From Osedax fenrisi (Eukaryota > Annelida > Polychaeta > Sabellida > Siboglinidae), in NCBI GenBank assembly GCA_964019155.1, contig OZ025243.1, positions 25,695,444 through 25,759,443 on the forward strand: a DNA stretch of 64,000 bases, in the 5' to 3' direction. A program made the translations under genes and the position numbers. The notes beneath the pieces were generated by a model, which saw only the letters and a program-made list of their open reading frames with translations, searched no databases and was not told the origin of the DNA. Positions 42,401 to 56,334 of the stretch are shown here, in pieces (within the stretch, counting starts at the first letter, position 1; each line of letters begins with the position of its first letter).

Positions 42401-44770
42401 ACTCTTCTATCTCATTCATTCATTCACTTACTTCACATATAGTGAATGTCTTTCTCTGATAGTTAAAATTCAGAGCTTAACTTAATATTTCACCGTAATT
42501 TATCATTCCCCAAATCTTGAATGCATTTTATTCTTTGATTAATTTCATGATTTCATCTATAATTTCCCTTCACCATCTTCACCCTCTTTAGCGATAAGTA
42601 TTGGTGACTTAACCATTACTTTAAGTCTCCTATCTACCCAAATAGTGACTTAGTCTATACAAACTACTAACTGAGCTTATTTCACTATGCCAACATATAT
42701 CCTTTATCGTCTATTATAGATGTAATACACTTGATATGATCTTTATAACACTATCAAATCCTCTTATTGGATCAATAAACTATAGGTTAAACTATAATAT
42801 CCTACATCCAAGAATTTCAACAAATGTAAAATTCAATAAATGTAACTACTAAAATATTATTTTAGTGTGGAATTCCCTATAAATTTAAAATGTATGAAGA
42901 TAAAATGAGAATATATACATATAGAGATTGTAAGTTGCCCGTTCCCTTAAGTTAATTGAATTACCAACCTGTGTAAGAATCATTTACAATTCATTTTCTT
43001 CTTCTAATTCCAAGTATCCCATTAACATATTACACATATACAAAATAAATATACATAAACCCACCAAAACTTATTAATTAAAGACACACTTTTCTCCCTG
43101 GTTCCTTTATATCTTAAATAGTTTGTTATGTAATTTTAGAAGACATTTCTTATACATCCTTCTACTATCACACGATTATCTCTATAAATAGCCAAGAAAA
43201 TCTACTATATATCGTTAATAATCCATCTACTATAATAATAATTTCCCTCCTCTGATATTTAAAAATTATTTAAACTGTTAAATAAAATTATCTTCCAGAT
43301 GAAAAAATCCTCCCAATTTAACTAATTCGACAAATTTCCAGCTATTCTCTCTTATAGAAAAATTATTTTTAAATAAAATGTCAATCATTAATTTTAACAT
43401 TCACATTTATGTTCCTTATACATTCATATCATCTATATTACCCCTCCTATTGACTCATTAACCATAGTATACTCATGATATCTCACATTAACTACGACCT
43501 AGTCTATATACATATATAAATATCACGTATATCACAAAATTATATCCTTATTTTCTCCTATGTTTATGCATATTAGTTATTTATTTATAAATAATTAAAT
43601 GATTATTTCATAATTTTATGGCAAGTTCATGCAATTTAAATTATATTCTAATATATTCATTGTATCTATGTAAATATGATGTAAATTAATATTTTATTAT
43701 CTTTTATTTATATAGTTTATTTGGACTTGCTATAAAATTAAGGATAATTATCTCGATAATTTTTAGCTTCTACAAAAATCCGGGTGTAAACCTAAATCTG
43801 ATAGTAATAATAATATTATCTCGAGATCACTAACTCTGTCCAGGTTTCATCTTGCCTCAAGTTTGACATAATATCTCCTTATCAAAAAATAAAATAGACT
43901 CAAACTCCCTAAAAAACTGTCACCCTATATCCAATATATAGATGGGTCACGAGAAAGATATGATTCAGAACTTAATCATAATAAATATCTCATATATATT
44001 TAGTATGACTAAAAATAATCTTAGTTACTGGAAATTACTGGACATTTTTTATTATAAAATTATATAAGAAAGTGAGTAATGCGGCATAACTCTGTATCCC
44101 ACTTTAAAAATAATGTGTGATTTATTACTATATTTTTAATTTTTTACATTTCTATACACTTACTTTGTGGACCGTTTAAAATCGATGTTATCGAGGTACA
44201 TTCGACTGAAGCATCTATACACAATACAATATACCCTACATAGACATACTGATTGCTAGCTAATCCTACTTAAACTCTCATCTACTGCTAACATCACGAA
44301 TCATAATGTACTCTAGTAACTTATAAGTACACGGCTTACTATGCTGAATATATCAGGTATAACCTTAAAAGGGTTTATTTCTTATCTTACACAATGCAAT
44401 GCTATTTCTATAATGATAAACAACTGCCATTAACCTATTTCTAAGTGTTATCATATAATTCCCCATGGAGCAGTTATAGGTCTCTCCCTGAGTCATGTTA
44501 ATATATTCGCCATAATCCTCATCTATTTGAAAACTTTTCGAATATAAATATCATATGTTTGCTGATGATATTTAGCTTTTTTAATCTTCCATCATAAATA
44601 TTAATAATACCATTCAATATAAATTAATTGACTTGTATTAGTAAATAGTATGGATCTTCTTTAGATTATTAATTTGTGCCTCAAAGACTACTGTATATAC
44701 AATATTTACTTTACTGATATTTTTATACTAATTTTACTCTAAATAACATGTTTATATCTTACTCTCATTC
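42400..44770 (+). pseudogene. Very decayed LINE, C-over-G skewed strand
   Basis: The plus strand is unusually pyrimidine-rich and G-poor over this stretch. Two RT landmarks survive: LKNCHPISNI near 43,905 (compare NYRPISN) and KYHMFADDI at about 44,547-44,573, a catalytic FADD box. It is preceded by PHGAVIGLSL near 44,465 (compare PQGSVLGP). These are in the right order and spacing for a Jockey/CR1-type RT with many frameshifts. The 5' part, 42,400-43,850, is assigned only by strand skew. Confidence 0.5.
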
Positions 44771-44976
44771 TTACAAAAGCCAGGAGTTGTCCTCATTATT
44801 TCACAATGACCAACCTGTGTTCACATATGTACAGTATTACATCACAATAGTGTGACATTCTTGTATAGGCGGTTATTATGCAATACATTATGCAAGGAGT
44901 TGGAGAGATGCTGTCATCGATGTCGACAGGGGTCGGATACGACTCGACAGCAAAGGTTAACAGGTTAAAATTATAT

Positions 44977-44978
<2 letters not shown>

Positions 44979-45023
<45 letters not shown>
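44979..45023. repeat. (TA)n microsatellite
   Basis: Same position relative to the CpG-rich block as the tract at 12,920-13,006 in B. Confidence 0.9.
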
Positions 45024-45025
<2 letters not shown>

Positions 45026-45049
45026 TGTCCACTATATATAGTAACACAT

Positions 45050-45620
45050 GTCATATTCTAGAGAAGTTTAATAGACCGTATTATAAAAACGTACATCGCC
45101 ATTTCCCTGTGGTATGGGTCAATCACCCGATTAATAATCGCAGTCCAGCGATATAGCGGACCCCCACCCCACACACTCGGTTTGTAGCTATCTTATAACT
45201 TAAGAGACCACTGTCACTATAGTGAATTTAGTATACCATGATACGATGTTGATATACGCGTGCTTCTATATGCGTATGTGCGTATGTGCGTTTGTTCGCG
45301 TGTGCGCGTGTGTGTATTTTAAGAGGGGATGAATCGCTATTAAAACTGTCAGATTACCGACCGCTTTAATGAGATTTCGTTGTGTATTCGAAGCGTTTCG
45401 GAGACTACGGTGGGAGGGGCCGGGGGGCGTGGCGTAATTACGTAATCGATCACGTGATAACTAGTATAGGGAAGACGCGGCGGAGAATAAACGCGAGCAC
45501 ATTCTACGCGGTAACACGATAGAGGTGTTACGCTGCGGTATCCGATGTCAGCATCTTAGTCATTACATATTAGTCATCGCCTGCCAAGACCTTAGTGTCC
45601 GGCAATACTTCGTTCGGTAT
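45050..45620. promoter_or_regulatory. CpG-rich block (copy C)
   Basis: Counterpart of 13,090-13,610: GGTGGGAGGGGCCGGGGGGC, GATCACGTGATAACTAGTAT and GGGAAGACGCGGCG are retained, while the simple repeats in front have diverged. Non-coding. Confidence 0.45.
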
Positions 45621-46107
45621 CACATCGGGCAGTTGTCAAGTTATCATATAGTAATTATACGCTGTGAAAGTATAGGCTAATTTGCATGATCGTTAGTGAT
45701 ACAAAAACTATATCGAATACATTATAGTAGTAATAGACTAATGAGTCATCTCGACTATGACATCATCGAGAAAACTAGTTGAGCAACAAAGGAATTAGCC
45801 ACGTCTTCTCCAGACGCGTATTAATGAATAATAGATAAGCGGTAGTCTCGAGTTATCTCTTGAGATCTCACAGATAATCTAAAGGTCACGTGATGGTGAA
45901 ACAGCAATAACAACCGACGACACTGAGGATATTACAATAATTAACGATACATAGATGTTATGCAATGTAGGGGAGGTGAGGAAATAAAGTCGATAATACG
46001 TAATTAGTACTAGTGCTAGAAGTACGTAATAATGGTAATTGACAAATATGTAATACATTTATATTATGACCATGCCATATATATTATCTGTATATAACTA
46101 TGTATAC

Positions 46108-46150
<43 letters not shown>

Positions 46151-47959
46151 ATAATATACTAATTAGTGGCCACTGAACTGCATATTCACATTGTGCACGT
46201 CGTGCAGTATTAACAGAGGCTTCTAAGAGGTGTTATAAAATAATATAATGTAAATAACAAAAATAATCAAGATATCGAGATTTATGATATATAAATACCT
46301 AATGATTCACCCTTACTATCAATTATAATTATCCAATTGTGCTAATAATATTAAAGAATCGCTTAGTTTAAATACTTTTCTTTGAATACCTCTAAAACTA
46401 CATTATTGAATCTTTCTCCATATCATAATTAGTAATCTCAATTAAGAACATATTTATCCATAAGCATATCTATTATTAAAATAATTAATTCATGTATCGT
46501 ATGTATTACCTTTCTCTACTCATCATTTACATTTATATTTCTATTTCTTTTGACTCTCTCCTAAATCGAGTTATTCAAGATATTCATTATAATGAATTTG
46601 TATACAATTACCTTTTTATACCATAATAAATCATGCTTGTATTCAAGTATGGTTTATTCAAATCATCATTCAAGAATACGTGTTTCTCTCTTTATCTCTA
46701 CCTATAGTTTCCATCATTCAAACAAGAATTCCCGGGTTCTTAATTATATTGGATCCAGGATATTATATTCTCCCACCTTTTATTAGATACATTTGGTCTC
46801 GTGAGACATTCAATACGTATATCCAAAGATTGATCCCACGTGGAAACCTATAATTCATATATTATTTGCCATTATTATTTTATTTATTTCCATCCGGTTT
46901 ATTTTATTTTTGTAAAATATATATCTGTATTATTTGTTGATTGATAATATATTTAAGAAAATATATAGTCGAACTATATAATCGAAAGTATAATGTATAA
47001 ATAATTCCTTTTTAAATCAAAAATATAATACATATAATTAAAATAAATAAATACTATAGTATATTTGAAATATAATAAGAAATATAATTCAAATATATTT
47101 GAAAATATAAGCGATAATATAACAGAAACATATAAATATCGCCTGTTGAATAATATTTGTAACAATCAATGCAACGATGAAAAGTATCATGTTAGTGTTA
47201 CTTTTATTTCCCATTAACCTTTATCGATTACATTTCATATCTTTTGATGTTATTTATTAAACAAAATTAAACTTATTAAGAATGTTGACATGGTGTATTT
47301 TAAATATATAATTTTATTTTTTAGTATAGATATAATATGAAAATTGATTGTAATATATTACACCTCTATCAGCACATCTACCTGCCAACACTACATCTAA
47401 TTGATTATCCACTTTATTTACATAGATTAGTTGGTTATTTTGCTTATTTTTATGTTGTTTGATAACATATCATTACATTATTTCATGTGAGTTATATCTA
47501 TCCTTAGATTAGATTACTTTAGACAATTATAAGTAATATATTTGGTATATTAGTGAGTGCTATAAGAAAATGTATATTTTAGAATATACTACATATGCAT
47601 TAGATAATAACATTAATCATACATATTTTAATAAAATGTATATTTAAATTATTATATTATGTTATTATTAATCCTGTATTTTATTTATCCGGTATATATT
47701 GTATATTATAGCATTATATATATACTAATATTTAAATAATGAGTAATAAACAAGTACTAAAGTATATAAATAGTTTATTTTCTATAAAATATAAATACAA
47801 AAAATGAATAAGTTACGATACAATGTGATTTTTAACACATTTTAAATCACAACATAATCGTATTATCAACATACGCACAGCGTTACGTATAATTCCAAGT
47901 GTATAAACATATGCATATATTATATTATATTACAATAAATACATTCTTGTAACAATTCA
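45621..47959. other. Region downstream of copy C, no gene
   Basis: Patchy similarity to 13,610-16,790. Contains (TA)n at 46,108-46,146 and a C-only pyrimidine-rich stretch at 46,490-46,860 that may be a decayed insertion. The Harbinger-like element of B is absent. Confidence 0.45.
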
Positions 47960-48129
47960 TTGATAATAATGGTATAAAAGTACTGAAAATTGAACAGTTT
48001 AATGTTCAGTATCCATGGTTACAAGGGTGTGTATGTAGTTAATAATATGTAATACTGAGAGGCGCTGATACTGTATTCGCTGCATAGTGAATTGGTTTAA
48101 AATAAATAAAATAAATGTAAAGAATATTA
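47960..48129 (-). other. Copy C 3' UTR
   Basis: Conserved with A and B after the stop codon (for example the complement of CAGTATCCATGGTTACAAGG). Confidence 0.55.
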
Positions 48130-48227
48130 TCAGACGATACTGGAATTTATGTATAAATCCGCAGGTTTCCTATAAACTTCTTCCCTTATTAGAACATGAC
48201 TCATCGGTCTGACTCGTTGTGTATCAG
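48130..48227 (-). CDS. Protocadherin copy C: last coding exon with PDZ-ligand C-terminus
   Basis: Acceptor TTCTATAG before 48227 and stop TGA at 48130-48132. It encodes DTQRVRPMSHVLIREEV then YRKPADLYINSSIV. Two leading bases complete a split codon with the G that ends the penultimate exon. Same length as in A and B; changes against A are conservative. Confidence 0.85.
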
Positions 48228-48269
48228 CTATAGAAGTTATTATAAAATGTTTAAAATAGTAGATAAATA

Positions 48270-48315
<46 letters not shown>

Positions 48316-48432
48316 TTTATAAATATTATTATATATTACATATATGTAAACATATTATTTTAAAAATACTAAACAGCATACACATTAAATAGTCGTTATA
48401 ATAGTACGCATATGAAATTCTGTATTAACAAC

Positions 48433-48565
48433 CTCGGAATGCCCTTGACCTGGCTGCTATCACTTCGGAGTTGTCTTCGTTGGAGCCACGCCCACTATCC
48501 GTATTAGAGGTTTCGGTTGAGTGAACACTAATATCGTCTGCCGATCGACAATTTATATCGCAAGA
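48433..48565 (-). CDS. Protocadherin copy C: penultimate cytoplasmic exon
   Basis: Acceptor CCACAG before 48565 and donor G|GTTGTT after 48433. It encodes SCDINCRS, then ADDISVHSTETSNTDSGRG and SNEDNSEVIAARSRAFR. The central 60 bases are identical to A and B. Phases 0 and 1 fit the neighbouring exons. An in-frame TAA just beyond the donor is treated as intronic, as in A and B. Confidence 0.85.
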
Positions 48566-48753
48566 CTGTGGTGGAAATTGATTTGAAAGCGTTATTTTAA
48601 TTAATTAAATATATATATATATATAGTTATTAATTCAAATGATAAAAAAAAATTAATAATATTACAATTAAATATAATGGTTTATAATGATTATTTAAAT
48701 TATGAAATATTTATTATATTATATTATTTATATTACAAAATACATATTATTAC

Positions 48754-48786
<33 letters not shown>

Positions 48787-49057
48787 TCTATATAATTATT
48801 TATTAATTTATTTTATTAGTATACAGTATTTCAGGGTTAACCCTTATCTATATAATTTGTTATATTCAAATTTATATTAACTATAAATCCCATTTCATAT
48901 ATATGGTTTATTATGTGAAATGTCATAAAATAATAAATAATTATAACATAATGATGTAAAAAGTATACTAATTTGAAGTTATATATCATACAGTATACTG
49001 ATAGATATTTTACCATATTATAGATAATATCATTACAATAATATATTGAATAATAGT

Positions 49058-49105
<48 letters not shown>

Positions 49106-49264
49106 AATATATTGTAATAACATTTATTTGTACATATATTTGTGCATTTGCATGGATATGTTAAAAATTGACATTGCATAGTTAATATAAATATTATTTT
49201 TATAACATGTATACATATATTTAAAAGTTTTATATTATTATTTTAACAAAACAATGCCTAGATT
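48566..49264. other. Copy C AT-rich intron
   Basis: Contains (TA)n tracts (48,762-48,786; 49,063-49,103). The 67-codon frame at 48,677-48,880 is low-complexity Tyr/Ile. Confidence 0.5.
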
Positions 49265-49390
49265 TATAAGTATAATGGATTATCAATTTACACTAATAGA
49301 ATACGCCCACACCGTGCCAAGGTCTCTAAATAATAGATCGATTATACCGCCCCCTAGTGGAGGTGTTAAGGATATATAAACTGTTGTGAT
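49265..49390 (-). promoter_or_regulatory. Conserved island 9 (copy C) with CTCF-core match
   Basis: GCCCCCTAGTGG at 49,349-49,360 is the complement of CCACTAGGGGGC, as in A at 7037-7048. About 70 flanking bases are also shared. Same orientation to transcription as in A. Confidence 0.5.
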
Positions 49391-50022
49391 TTAGGTGAAT
49401 GGATGTTAGGAGATATGAGGATTTAGTGTGGGACTATATTATTTATTTTATCATAGCTTACTGTCACTTGTTTACTTAAGTCACGGGGCACTCGTAAACA
49501 TAACGAAATAAAAGAATTCTGGTATTTTTTTATTTTGATTTATTTATAAAATTTTAAACATTATCTTTAAAATGTTACTAAAAAGGTGTGTTTACGTAAA
49601 ATAAAAGATATAAAAAGAAGTATTTTAATACCTATAAAAAAGTAAATACAATCAATATTTTAAAATTATTAAATTTAACATAATTTATTCGTAACCTTCG
49701 TAAAATGCATATTTTTACAAGGTTATATGATCAAATTTAAAAATGTAAAGACTGAATCAAAGATTATTATATGATGTATTAGTGTATAGGTGGAGCTTTT
49801 GTTATGAAATATTGAAATTGTGACAGGTAGCGTTATTCTATATATTTAGTTATATATTTTCATTTACTATTGTCTATAATGTATGTATCCTTATAGGATT
49901 TTTCTTATATATTTGTACTGATTCTATATTATTTTATGCATGTTTATTATCCATATATATTATATAAATTATACAATTTATACTCAATATGCATAACATA
50001 TACACTAATGCATTACTTTGTA

Positions 50023-50065
<43 letters not shown>

Positions 50066-50574
50066 ATAAAATGTAATAACATATATCAAAAATCTTAATT
50101 ATTTAAAATATCAATACAATTTATTTATGAAAACTTTAAACTTGATTTACACAAAATAAGTATAATTTCCAAGTTTGTTCACTATAATTATAATTACTTT
50201 TGTTATAATGCATTATTATTATATTTTTTTCACACTATATTCATAATATATGTAGCCTTATTGTATACGTCTAATTTATATAGTTAAGTATATATAATTA
50301 TTTAAAAAATAATATATTAATCATTTTTTTAATAAATATTACTAAGTGATTTTATTTATCAAAAGTAGTCCTTTTTTGTATCTTTTACATGTAACTGAAT
50401 CATGATTGCACCGTTCCCTTAATTAGTTTGAAGATGAGTAATTATATACTATATCGTATATATGAACATTTATTTAATAATTGTCTATATTGTATCAATA
50501 AATAAACTCGTATTTATATGGAACATAATCTTCCTGTATAAATAACGTAATAGCTTTAAAACGAAGTGACTCTA
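49391..50574. other. Copy C AT-rich intron
   Basis: (TA)n at 50,030-50,062; no exon or conserved island recognised. Confidence 0.45.
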
Positions 50575-50745
50575 GATTGCCATGGTTACTATTGTTATCC
50601 GTTAGTGAAGCCGCCATATGCTTAATGAGATAGGGGTCACCTATAGGGGTCACCTAGGCCTGCCCTATCACGTGATGGGGCGGGGCTACTTCGGATGGAA
50701 ACGCTCACAATTAGCGATATTATCGTATGCTTCACTACTACTACT
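50575..50745. promoter_or_regulatory. Conserved island 8 (copy C)
   Basis: Has CACGTGATGGGGCGGGGC, an E-box next to a GC-box, with an internal duplication of TAGGGGTCACCTA. Inverted ends resemble AGTGAAGCC and GCTTCACTA. Confidence 0.5.
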
Positions 50746-50817
50746 AGTACTTCTATAGCTCTACACTATATATGTGTACTACTACCATTACTATAACTAC
50801 TATTGTATCAGCTACCA

Positions 50818-50819
50818 GG

Positions 50820-50879
<60 letters not shown>

Positions 50880-50905
50880 TACTACTACTACTACTACTAG
50901 TACTA
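50818..50905. repeat. (ACT)n trinucleotide repeat
   Basis: About 27 ACT units with one interruption. B has a short version at 17,701-17,730. Confidence 0.9.
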
Positions 50906-50919
50906 CTACCTCGTCGTGT

Positions 50920-51190
50920 ATGTAATTAAGAGATACCTAAATAAAGTCTAGATCTCGGCGTATCTCTTCGCTATATCTCCTAGTAGATGTTACGTAATTA
51001 AACACGCCCACAACAACGGTTGCTAAGGTGGACACATCGTTATCTACTAGATAGTGGTGTATCGTAATCTATCGTAAGATAGTAGCGGTGTACTAAGTAA
51101 CATACTAATATAGCGGCACCTTGAAGACTGTAGATACTATAGTGTGCTATGGTGGTCGAGTATTTGCTGATAAATAATTCGGTATTCCAT
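50920..51190. other. Conserved island 7 (copy C)
   Basis: Counterpart of 6110-6440 and 18,770-19,080. Confidence 0.55.
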
Positions 51191-51234
51191 CACAAAGTAA
51201 ATTGTAAAAGTAAGTGTAATAATAGTAAATGTTA

Positions 51235-51303
51235 TCTATTTATCTATACTTTAGTACAATCATTATCTATACTTTAGTATAATCGTTATCTATACTTTAG
51301 AAC
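51235..51303. repeat. GATA-type 23-bp minisatellite (3 units)
   Basis: Three units of TATCTATACTTTAGTA at the position where copy B has about 90. Confidence 0.85.
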
Positions 51304-51870
51304 ACGTGAGCCATTAGTTGCGGTGTCTACTATATGAACATCAAGAGAAGGCTGTCTGTAAATCATCGGTTAATAGGTGACCATTAAGTTAGCATCGTTA
51401 GCATTGTTAACACGGTGTGCGCTGTGTTAACAATGACCTCCACACCACGTGGTCCACTCTAACGCTAGTCACGTGTTCGCTTCGTTACGTAATCGTACCG
51501 GACACTGCCGGACTATCCTGCCATTAGCACCACCCCACCAGCCACCGTTAGTACCTCTACTAACAACCGATATCACGTAACAATGAGTGTTATGTAACGC
51601 GGAGATAATGTCCTCTAACAATAGAGATACGGATCTAAGGTGGGTTTAATGTCCGCGGTGATAGCATGTTACGTCAATGGTAGTGGACAGAGGTCAAGCG
51701 GTGAAGTAATACAGTGATTTGCATTCCTAAATCATAGCTGTTTTATCGAGCGGTAGACAAACAACGCCGTTTATCGTCAGTAGTTAAAACCAGCAGTTAA
51801 ATCACGTGATATTAATCATTTCGTCACGCTATCATATGAGCACGTGAATTGCGATATGAGTGACGTCATA
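51304..51870. other. Conserved island 6 (copy C)
   Basis: Near-identical to 21,201-21,790 over the first 200 bp and to the reverse complement of 5270-5945. Confidence 0.65.
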
Positions 51871-52065
51871 GAAGTTTACTCCTAATAATTTAAATGTCCT
51901 ACTTCCCAAGTCCGTTATATTAATTCCCATTATAATGTATTTTATAAATTGTTCCTCCTTAATTGCAACCTTAAAAAATCATTAATCCCATATTTGTTTA
52001 TTTAATTTCGGTCGTTTTTAATTAATTAATGTATTATTTATTTATTTTCATTTTATCATTTGTTC
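51871..52065. other. Copy C AT-rich intron
   Basis: Nothing recognised. Confidence 0.4.
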
Positions 52066-52129
52066 ATATAGTATATTATTTAATATCATGCACGATATAG
52101 CGTGCATGATATTAAATAATATACTATAT
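52066..52129. repeat. Perfect hairpin, 29-bp arms and 6-nt loop
   Basis: The left arm ends TTTAATATCATGCACG, the loop is ATATAG, and the right arm starts CGTGCATGATATTAAA. No mismatch in 29 pairs. B and A lack it at the equivalent place, so it formed in C. It looks like a snap-back duplication; a small-RNA hairpin is possible but perfect pairing is unusual for an old miRNA. Confidence 0.9.
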
Positions 52130-52587
52130 AGAATGACCTCGAAAATCTATATATTGCCATTTAATAAAACTTCATAATCACCATAGCGGTATATTGCTAT
52201 TTATTAACTAATTATTTAATATACATTTCACTAAATATACTAATGAATTTAATTATATTTACTAAAATACATATATTTATTATTGAATATTCCTGACCAC
52301 TCTATATTACTATTCATAATGGTGTATTTATGTATTGTAATTTGATATAGTTAGTTAATGTTATGTGTAAGTTTCGTTTTATTATTCAAATTTTATTTTT
52401 CATTTATTATTGTTTATTTATTGAGACATAAAAAAAATAAATTAAATTATTATATATATATATATATATGATTAAAATATTAGTAAAATTAATACTATAT
52501 ATTCACTATATATTTATATATATATATTTATATATTTTTATATATATACACTATATACTTAAATATAATACAAGCATGTAAACAAAC

Positions 52588-52692
52588 CGGAAGTCGATGA
52601 TTGTAATTTTCCTTGACCTCGTAATTATTTAGAGCCAATTCCTTTAGCGCATTGTTAGAATAGTAATTCTTAGATTCTTCAATTGTGTAGAC
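52588..52692 (-). CDS. Protocadherin copy C: cytoplasmic exon 1 (35 codons)
   Basis: Acceptor TCTATTCAG before 52692 and donor CCG|GTTTGT after 52588, phase 0-0. It encodes VYTIEESKNYYSNNALKE, then LALNNYEVKENYNHRLP. Same length as A. The frame upstream of the acceptor also happens to be open. Tyrosine-rich like A. Confidence 0.78.
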
Positions 52693-52724
52693 CTGAATAG
52701 AATAGTTATTCATGTATATATATA

Positions 52725-52726
<2 letters not shown>

Positions 52727-52762
<36 letters not shown>
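52727..52762. repeat. (TA)n microsatellite
   Basis: Dinucleotide run just upstream of the cytoplasmic exon 1 acceptor. Confidence 0.85.
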
Positions 52763-52766
<4 letters not shown>

Positions 52767-52959
52767 AAGTAACTGAACTATGTTGATCTAATACGCACAG
52801 AATATGACTCCTCTGAAGACAAACATATTTGTAACTTACTAAATTACATCATTTGTAGAATGATATTAACCATTATTTTCAATTATTAAAAGAAGAAAGA
52901 ATTTATATCAGTTACCTTTTAAAATCGAGACTATCGGGACCTAGTATGACGTAATAACC

Positions 52960-53400
52960 GCGTAAGTGTTGATGACGTCACTAAGCGGATTATCACGTGA
53001 TAACGACTACTCGTTCGTTAACCAATTATAATGGTAACGCCTCTCTCCACTGCTATAGTAATCGCCCAGTAATCCTATTACCAGTCGATAATAATATTAT
53101 TGAACCTCTGCCGGACCATATGGTCAACTGAGCCGCCTAGTGGATTACGTAATCGAATACCTAGCTGAGGTAGACCACCCAACACGTAGCATGGGTTGTA
53201 ATAACTGACGTATGTATAAAGTACTACAATTATATTATCATAATCATCTGCTAACATATTATATACGTTATAATAATTATTTACTCTAGTCTTTGATGAT
53301 ATTAAATTTGTATTTAAATAATTGAAATTAACGTCTGCGAATGTTAATTTAAATAAATCAATGTATTTAAAGTAAAGTAATAACTATATAATAACAATAC
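52960..53400. other. Conserved island 5 (copy C)
   Basis: Counterpart of 4440-4850. The open frame of A is only partly open here and has no start. Confidence 0.6.
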
Positions 53401-53519
53401 ATAACTCTCTATACAGGACTACGTTATAATATTATTGTATATATTATATGTTTGTGTATATATTTGTACACATATATGTGCACATATATATACACAAACA
53501 TACATATACATATACACTA

Positions 53520-53850
53520 TATATTAAATAGGACACAAACTTAAGCGCGCATGCATATTAACAATATTAAATTGAATACACCGATAATAATTAACTACGC
53601 CAGTATAACGACAGCTATGTCGTAGTATCAGGTAATTACCCCGATATCTAGACTGATTCATTCAACATCGAGTACGTCCACTCCCATTCACCGGCCCCTC
53701 GAGAGTTGACCAGCGGTCAGTGGCGTTAGTTAAACAATAAGAACAATATGGTAATAGGCTGCATCCCATCCCGTCGAGAGTATAACCCGGGGCGAGCAAC
53801 GGGTTACGACCCGACCGGGTGATATCTAAGTCTGGTCTACGCGATAATAT
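53520..53850. other. Conserved island 4 (copy C)
   Basis: See 3986-4300 and 23,880-24,215; nearly identical to B. Confidence 0.65.
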
Positions 53851-54395
53851 GTTTACTATAAATAAACTAACAATATAGGAATACTACATGTAGTCGACAT
53901 ATTTAATCTCGAATACATTTTCATTAGTTATCTTACTTTAATAAATTTAATTTTTTATTTAAACGTCAACATTTTATTTTATCATTTAAGGAGTCAGTAA
54001 ACTAATACATAATTATATCATAATTACATTAATAATTATATTATATCACAATATAAAAATATATTTTTAGATATATATCTCTACATGTAGTATAGTGAGC
54101 CTGTTATATTTACCAAATGTTATATTAGCATATGTACATGCTAATGTATTAATAATATACGTGTATCACTAGTCTTTACGGCGTACGGCATACACGATTG
54201 GTATAAATATGTATATAAGTACATGTGTACTGGTGTATGAACCATTACCCACTATTGACAACCGATTTAATCGATAATTTAGAACTTTTTACATTTTTAC
54301 TGTTTACTATATTATTAAACAGATATATTAGTATTCTACAATCCATTTAATGTATCGTTATGACGTTAAAGGTGTTAATACCATAGCTAAATAAT

Positions 54396-54429
<34 letters not shown>

Positions 54430-54474
54430 GTATAATATTTAAATAGTAATGCATGACCCGATGCGCTCGGTCAT
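53851..54474. other. Copy C AT-rich intron
   Basis: (TA)n at about 54,402-54,424. Nothing else. Confidence 0.4.
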
Positions 54475-54855
54475 CTATTATCGACTCGGACCGATACGAT
54501 CTTCTAGCCAGAGGCAAAATCACTTCTAAATTTCACAAAGGCGAGCATAAATGGAAAAGTGCGATTGACTGGGGTAGTGATGTAACGTATTGATCAGTGG
54601 TAAGGGATGTAACGGTGCTAGCGTAGGGAATGCTAGTAATTAAATGTACTAATCAAAATTATCGCCTCGGAGATAACACAGCCGAAGGTGAACACTTCGT
54701 TAACAATCAGCCTATTATTCTACTGTATTAGCCGATGATCTGGTAGAGGGGTATCATACTAGGGGAGTATATCGTAGGGGAGACGAGGAAATACCAGGGA
54801 ATACTTTAGATTATGATTATTAGTGGTAAATATAATTAATTCTTTAGGAAGTGTG
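54475..54855. other. Conserved island 3 (copy C)
   Basis: Counterpart of 3060-3360 and 24,715-25,095; lacks the B palindrome. Confidence 0.65.
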
Positions 54856-54984
54856 TCAATAATAATGAAGAGTTTGATTGAATGGGTATACGTATAACTT
54901 CAATAACATGTACATTGTATGTCGCGCATTTGTAAATCAATATAATATATATAATTATATATATATATATATATATATATTATT

Positions 54985-55115
54985 TTGGTGGAGTCCTTTA
55001 ATCACATCCAGGCACTTAGATAAAGTTTTCACTTATAACCACATGGCTCTAATGTCCCTTCGAACCACTCTCATTTTAAGGCGGCCATGGTTTTAATATG
55101 AGCCGATCAGTTATA
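54985..55115. repeat. Dispersed repeat shared with B
   Basis: Counterpart of 25,590-25,735. A related end at 23,150-23,185. Confidence 0.55.
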
Positions 55116-55565
55116 TACATATGTATATGTATTATATATATTTATATACATATATATATATATAAAGTAAAATAATACACAAGTACATTAAGCCACGTGC
55201 ACAATCTATAATACAGGATGTTTCTAAACCGCTTATTATAGTCAGATATCGGCTGTTTCTAATATTCCGTTTATTATATTTTTACTTAATATCTGGCACA
55301 TTTTTTATAAAAATTATAATAATTTGAAGCAGCAGACTTCAGGATTTTTAAACTGGGGTCAACAATGTCTCGGTATTTTAGAGTGAAAGATATTTAAAGT
55401 GATATATTTATATCTTATGTCAGTTATTAATTTAATATAAAAAAATCTGATAGGTTAATAATATACCTATACGATAGGTGTGATACATGTGGTAGGTTAT
55501 AGTTGTATATAACTATAAGTATACTAGTATTTATTTATTCAAATATAATCTTAATACACTTACTT

Positions 55566-55661
<96 letters not shown>

Positions 55662-56334
55662 ATACTTATTACATAGTATACACAAAGATTTTAAAAAGGA
55701 AAGATATTGCACTTGTGTATATTTGTGTCACCTGATAATTCGATATTGCCATCTAGCGGTATTATTCAGATAATAAGACATTTCTATATTTATTGTAATA
55801 GTAAATAATAAATGATATACAATATACATGTATATTGTATTATAATATGTATTTACATGATTTTAAAATGATAATATAATTATATAACAATAGAATACAC
55901 TCATTAGATATATTTAATATAAACAAATAAAATAAATGATAAATATATAATTTATAAATTATAATATTAAAAAAAACTACATGTATTGTATTATATTGTA
56001 ATGATTTTAAATGTATGTATATAATTAGAAAACAAGAAATTTAAATAAAAATATCACATGATTTAACATTTCATATACTATTTCGCCATCTAGTGTTAAT
56101 GTTGTTTTTTCATTTTAAATTTACATTTTGAGGTACTAGAGATAGATAGGGAGTGCAATATCTTTCCTCTGGAAAATCTTTGGTATACATGTAATAATAT
56201 CATACTCGTGATTATTATATTACCAATTATAATAATAATTACGATTATCTGAACGCGACGCATTATTAACGGTGGTTTTACGTGCAGTTTCCGTGTATAA
56301 TGATCTCGACATCTCATTGGATAAACGTGCTGTA
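55116..56334. other. Copy C AT-rich intron with a very long (TA)n
   Basis: The (TA)n tract at 55,571-55,664 is the longest in the window. No exon. Confidence 0.55.

Noticed and set aside
52066..52129. miRNA precursor
   Set aside because: Perfect AT-rich pairing with no paralogue in A or B; nothing supports processing.
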